From NCBI GenBank assembly GCA_036386455.1, contig DASVVS010000062.1, positions 1 through 12,298 on the forward strand: 12,298 bases of DNA, in the 5' to 3' direction. How positions within the stretch are numbered: the first letter of the stretch is position 1; every line of letters begins with the position of its first letter. The position numbers were made by a program, and so were the translations under genes. This stretch comes from AC-37 sp036386455 (GTDB taxonomy: Bacteria; Actinomycetota; Thermoleophilia; Solirubrobacterales; Thermoleophilaceae). Positions 7,674-12,298 of this stretch are shown here, in pieces. The notes beneath the pieces were generated by a model. The model searched no databases and had not been told where the DNA came from. It was given only the letters and a program-made list of their open reading frames with translations.

Positions 7674-10473
7674 ACCGTCTCCGCCCTCGGCGCCGGGTTC
7701 GGCTCGTCGGTCACCGGGCCCTCGGCGGGCGGCGCGTCCGCCAGCTTGCGGATCTCCACCACCGGCGCGCTTCCGTCTGCGAGCGCCGTCGCGTTGTCCT
7801 CGTTCGTCCCCTCGATGAGGAAGACGCTGCCCTCCGGCACCGCCGAGCGCAGTGCCGCGGTGGCGCGCACGCTGGTGCCGTTGACGGCCACCTCCACGAG
7901 GTCGCCGGGGCCCACGCCCAGGCGCGCGGCGTCGGCCGGCGCGAGGTCGGCGCGCTGCGTGGGGGCGAGGAAGCGCAGCGCGGCGGCGTGGTCGGTCTCC
8001 GCGCTGGCCCAGAGCGACGGGGCGGTGCCGAGCCGCAGGCCGTCCGGCAGCTCGGGCGGCTCCTCGAGCTGGGTGCCGGGCAGCGGCGACTGCGCGAGCT
8101 GGCCGGCCGCGTCGCGGTCCTGCCAGCGGACGCCGCGGCCGCCGATCTCGTCCACGGTCAGCCCCCGGTAGAACGGGATCGTGTCGGCGTAGAAGCTCGT
8201 GAGCTGTGGCGGGGAGAGCCGGAACGGGGCGCCCGAGAGCCGCGAGAGCAGCTCCAGCAGCACGTCCTGGCCGGACCGCACCCCGCTGGGCGGCTTGACC
8301 GAGGCGCGCACGCGCTGAACCCGGCCGTCCGGGTGGGTGATCGTCCCGTCCTTCTCGGAGTACACCTGCGCGGGGAACACGACGTCGGCGTGGCGCGTGA
8401 CGGTGTCGTCGGCGAAGTGGCTGAACGCGATGACCGTGTTGGCCGCGTCGAGGCCGCGCTCCCAGGCGTCGCGGCCGGGGTGGGTGCGCAGCGGGTCGGC
8501 CTCGACCAGGACGAGCGCGGAGACCTCCTCGCCGAGCGCGCCGGCGATCCCCGCGGCGTCGTGCCCGTCCGTCTCCGCCTCGGTCAGGCCCGCCTTCATG
8601 TTCGGCACGCAGCCCACCTCGCGCAGCCCGCGGCCGTTGGTGCCGGTGGGGATCTCGATCATGCCGGAGCCGTCGTCGGACGAGAGGCCGAGCGCGCGCG
8701 TGAGCGCGAGGAGCGCCTGGGTGGCCTGGCGCCCGCGCGCGCCGTGAGTGACCCGCTCGCCCCAGAGCACCACGACCGGCCCCTTGCCGCGCAGCGCGGC
8801 GGCCGCGGCGGCGATCGCGTCGGGATCGACCCCGGCGCGCTCCGCGAAGAGGCGCGCGTCGGGCTGCGAGCCGCCGGTCGCGGCGCCGCCGGCCGCCGCG
8901 CCGCCGGCTGTCGCGCCGTCGGCGGAGTCCTCGTCCTCGCCGCGCGCCGGCTCCGGCTGGAAGCGGACCGCGCTCCACCCGGAGGTGTCGCCCTCGGAAG
9001 CGGCTCCGCCGGAGGCCTCGCCCTCGGAAGCGGCTTCGCCGGGGGCCTCGCCCTCGGAAGCGCCCTCGCCGGGGGCTCCGCCCACGCCGGCGCCCTCCGC
9101 CTGCTCCGGGGCCACCGCCGGCTCCACCGTGCCGCCGCCGAGCTCCGCCACCAGCGCGCCGATCAGCGCCTCCTCGGCGCCCGGCGCGTAGCGCAGCACC
9201 GCCGAGGCGTTCGGATCGAGCGTGCTCGGGCGGCTCGTGGCCACCACCAGCGGCACCTCGCGGCGGCGGACCGCCTTGCGCACGCGCAGGTCGAGGATCG
9301 CCGCTTCGTCCACCGGCTCCGTGCCGAGCACGAGGATCGCGCCCGCGTAGTCGAGGTCCGACACCCGCGCGCTCAGGTCGGGCCGCGCGAGCTGGCGCGC
9401 CTGCTCCGGGTCGAGCGTGCCGCCGAGGCGCGAGTCCACGTGCGGCGAGCCGAGCACGTCGCGCAGGATGAACTGCGTCAGGAACCCCTCTTCGTTGGTG
9501 GCGGAGCCCCCCACGATGGCGGCCGTCTTCTCGCCCGCACGGTCGAGCGCCTTCACGGCGTCGCCGATCGCGCGCTCCCACGAGACCGGCCGCAGCTCGC
9601 CGCCGTCGCGCACCATCGGCTCCACGATCCGCTCCGGCGCGTGGAACGACTGGAACCCGTAGCGTCCCTTGTCGCACAGCCAGCCGTCGTCGACCTCGGT
9701 GTTGTCGCGCGCGTTCACGCGCAGCACCTTCTTGTCGTCGCGCACCGTGAGCTCCACGTTGCACTGGCTCGGGCACATCGTGCAGACCGTGCCCGCCGAC
9801 TCGATGTCCCACGGCCGCGCGCGGAAGCGGTAGGTGGAGGGCAGCAGCGCGCCCACCGGACAGAGCTGGGTGATGTTCCCGCTGAACGGGCCGACGTACG
9901 GATGCCCGTCGTGGGTGCCGACGAAGGTGTGGTCGCCGCGCTCGACCAGCACCAGCTGGTAGTCCTCGGAGATCTCCTGCGAGAAGCGCACGCAGCGGTA
10001 GCAGAGGATGCAGCGCTCGCGGTCGATGTGGACGAGCGGCGAGAGCTCGAGTGGCTTCTTGAAGTGGCGCTTGGGCTCGATGAAGCGCGATCGCCCGGCA
10101 CCCCAGCCGAACGTGATGTCCTGCAGCGGGCACTCGCCGCCCTTGTCGCACACCGGGCAGTCGAGCGGGTGGTTCACCAGCAGGAACTCGACGACCGCGT
10201 TCTGCGCGTTCTTGACGCGGTCGGACGTGGTCGTCACGACCATGCCGTCCTTCACTGGCGTCGAGCAGGCGGTCTGGAGCTTCGGGATCCCCTCGATCTC
10301 GACGAGGCACATGCGGCAGGCACCGACCGGCGCGCCGAGCTTGGGCTCGTAGCAGAAGACCGGGATCTCGACGTCGCCGTACTTCGCGCCGTCGACCAGC
10401 ATCGACCCCTCGGGAGCGGACACCTCGCGCCCGTCGATCTCGAACGTGACGAACTTCGGCTCCGGGCGTGGCA

Positions 10474-10474
<1 letters not shown>
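7670..10474 (-). CDS. nuoG: NADH-quinone oxidoreductase subunit G (NuoG), with low-complexity insert
   Basis: This is the 75-kDa iron-sulfur subunit that relays electrons from NuoF towards NuoI. It has 934 residues. The N-terminal 2Fe-2S ferredoxin domain has C41, C53, C56 and C70 (N1b). The NuoG-type 4Fe-4S site has H102, C106, C109 and C115 (N5). Next come C155, C158, C161 and C205 (N4). A further set, C231, C234, C238 and C267 (C-x2-C-x3-C-x28-C), opens a molybdopterin-oxidoreductase-like domain and matches the extra N7 cluster known in E. coli and Thermus. The domain continues to the end, with a dinucleotide-binding-like C-terminal part (about 820-912); in the family it is a catalytically inactive relic. 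Residues about 450-540 are a Gly/Ala/Ser/Glu-rich insert encoded by tandem repeats. The start overlaps the nuoF stop (ATGA) with only a distant GGAG upstream. The stop overlaps nuoH. Confidence 0.97.
8871..8915 (-). repeat. 15-bp tandem repeat, three copies, inside nuoG
   Basis: Three imperfect 15-bp units lie at 8871-8885, 8886-8900 and 8901-8915, each starting CCGCCGG on the plus strand and encoding Gly/Ala/Thr-rich pentapeptides (ATAGG, AAAGG, AATGG; residues 521-535 of NuoG). They sit about 75 bp from the 30-bp array and, with it, make up the low-complexity linker. The units keep the reading frame. Confidence 0.8.
8991..9080 (-). repeat. 30-bp tandem repeat, three copies, inside nuoG
   Basis: Three direct units of exactly 30 bp lie at 8991-9020, 9021-9050 and 9051-9080, each beginning CCCTCGGAAG on the plus strand. 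The first two are nearly identical and the third has diverged slightly. The unit is a multiple of three, so the nuoG frame is kept. Together they encode an acidic, flexible ten-residue motif of the type ASEGEAPGEA, ASEGEASGGA, ASEGDTSGWS (residues about 472-501). The array lies in the molybdopterin-domain region of NuoG, away from the cluster-binding motifs. Copy number could vary by replication slippage without breaking the gene. Confidence 0.9.
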
Positions 10475-11765
<1,291 letters not shown>

Positions 11766-11769
<4 letters not shown>

Positions 11770-12298
11770 GCGTCGCCCTCCGCAGGCGGGTGCTCGATCG
11801 CCGCCGCCGGTCCGGCGGCGTCGCCGGGCATCTGCCCGCCGTAGCTGTGCGACGAGCCGGTGGGCGTGATGGTTCCGGGCACGGCGCGCGCGGCACCGGG
11901 GTCGGTGCTCTTGCGCCGGCGCAATTGCTTGTTGGGCAGCGGCGGCAGGCCCTCGCGGATCTGGCCGACGAGCTTGGGCACCTCGCCGAGGTCGATCGGC
12001 CCGATGTAGATGCCGTCGACGGACGCCATCGGCGCGATGTCGCACGCGCCGAGGCACTCGAACGACCGCAGGTTGAAGTCCTCGTCCTGCCCGATCTCCT
12101 GCTGGAAGCGCTCGAAGAGCTCGTCCGCGCCGCGCAGGTAGCAGGAGATGTTCGTGCAGATGTAGACGGCGTGCTTGCCGACGGGCCGCGTCTCGAGCAT
12201 GTCGTAGAACGACGCGACGGCGATGAGGTAGCCGGGCGTCAGGCGCATGACGCAGGCGGCCTGCTCGATCGCCTCGGGCGAGCACCAGCCGTGGTGGC
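11766..12298 (-). CDS. nuoE: NADH-quinone oxidoreductase subunit E (NuoE), 5'-truncated by window edge
   Basis: This is the 24-kDa thioredoxin-like 2Fe-2S subunit of complex I. It carries cluster N1a beside the FMN site of NuoF, in the peripheral arm. The frame stays open to the window edge, so the start codon lies outside; the ATG at 12248 is internal, because typical NuoE sequence (HHGWCSPEAIEQA) continues upstream of it. In the 176 visible residues the four cluster cysteines are clear: C47 and C52 (C-x4-C, in VYICTNISC) and C81 and C85 (C-x3-C, in FECLGAC). The motif ASFYDM matches the family's GVATFY segment. After about residue 120 comes a roughly 50-residue hydrophilic tail rich in Pro, Gly and Ala (RRRKSTDPGAA onward) that the core fold does not need. 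The stop codon overlaps the nuoF start as ATGA. The identity is secure; the N-terminal length is unknown. Confidence 0.96.
11776..11781 (-). promoter_or_regulatory. Ribosome binding site of nuoF
   Basis: A GGAGGG motif lies six bases before the nuoF ATG, inside the last codons of nuoE. It fixes the start at 11769 and shows that nuoF can recruit ribosomes itself as well as through the ATGA overlap. Confidence 0.8.

Noticed and set aside
6648..10310. Possible giant minus-strand fusion protein of 1220 codons ending in NuoH, and likewise 3065-6643 ending in NuoL and 6115-7425 ending in NuoI
   Set aside because: The upstream parts are out-of-frame shadows of the preceding genes (Arg/Ala-rich, no domains). 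The true starts are the ATGs that overlap the preceding stops.
12246..12248. ATG at 12248 as the start of nuoE
   Set aside because: Conserved NuoE sequence (HGWCSPEAIEQA) continues in frame upstream to the window edge, so this Met is internal.

Overview
The window is one uninterrupted stretch of a respiratory complex I operon (proton-translocating NADH:quinone oxidoreductase, nuo), all on the minus strand. Read in the direction of transcription, from high to low coordinates, it holds nuoE (5' part cut by the window edge), nuoF, nuoG, nuoH, nuoI, nuoJ, nuoK, nuoL, nuoM and nuoN (3' end cut by the window edge). nuoA-D are not in the window and would be expected just upstream, beyond base 12298. 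Every base belongs to a nuo reading frame. There is no intergenic gap, RNA gene, mobile element or CRISPR array, and I see no recognisable promoter or terminator.

The DNA is very GC-rich with strong third-position GC. This keeps several antisense and out-of-frame reading frames open by chance. The NuoG with a full molybdopterin-oxidoreductase-like domain, the fused-looking 14-subunit gene order and the GC content fit a high-GC actinobacterium. A Thermoleophilia/Solirubrobacterales-type organism is my best guess, but it is an inference from general character, not from a marker gene.

Layout: NuoE, NuoF and NuoG (12298 to 7670) form the NADH-oxidising arm: FMN and NADH site, and clusters N1a, N3, N1b, N5, N4 and, by motif, N7. 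NuoH (7673 to 6648) is the membrane subunit at the quinone site. NuoI (6651 to 6115) carries two 4Fe-4S clusters that pass electrons towards quinone. NuoJ and NuoK (6114 to 5074) are small membrane subunits with coupling residues. NuoL, NuoM and NuoN (5077 to 1) are the three antiporter-like proton-channel subunits. Seven of the nine gene junctions are 4-base stop/start overlaps (ATGA or GTGA) and two are exact abutments with no base between stop and start, so translation is probably coupled along the whole operon.

No new biological system is visible; this is core energy metabolism. The most interesting details lie inside the proteins. NuoL has alanine where the antiporter-like subunits carry their hallmark TM5 glutamate, with no acidic residue nearby to replace it. 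NuoM has aspartate at the equivalent place, while NuoN keeps glutamate. NuoG contains a low-complexity insert built from two in-frame tandem repeats. NuoJ, NuoE, NuoM and the NuoL 446-491 loop carry unusual hydrophilic extensions.
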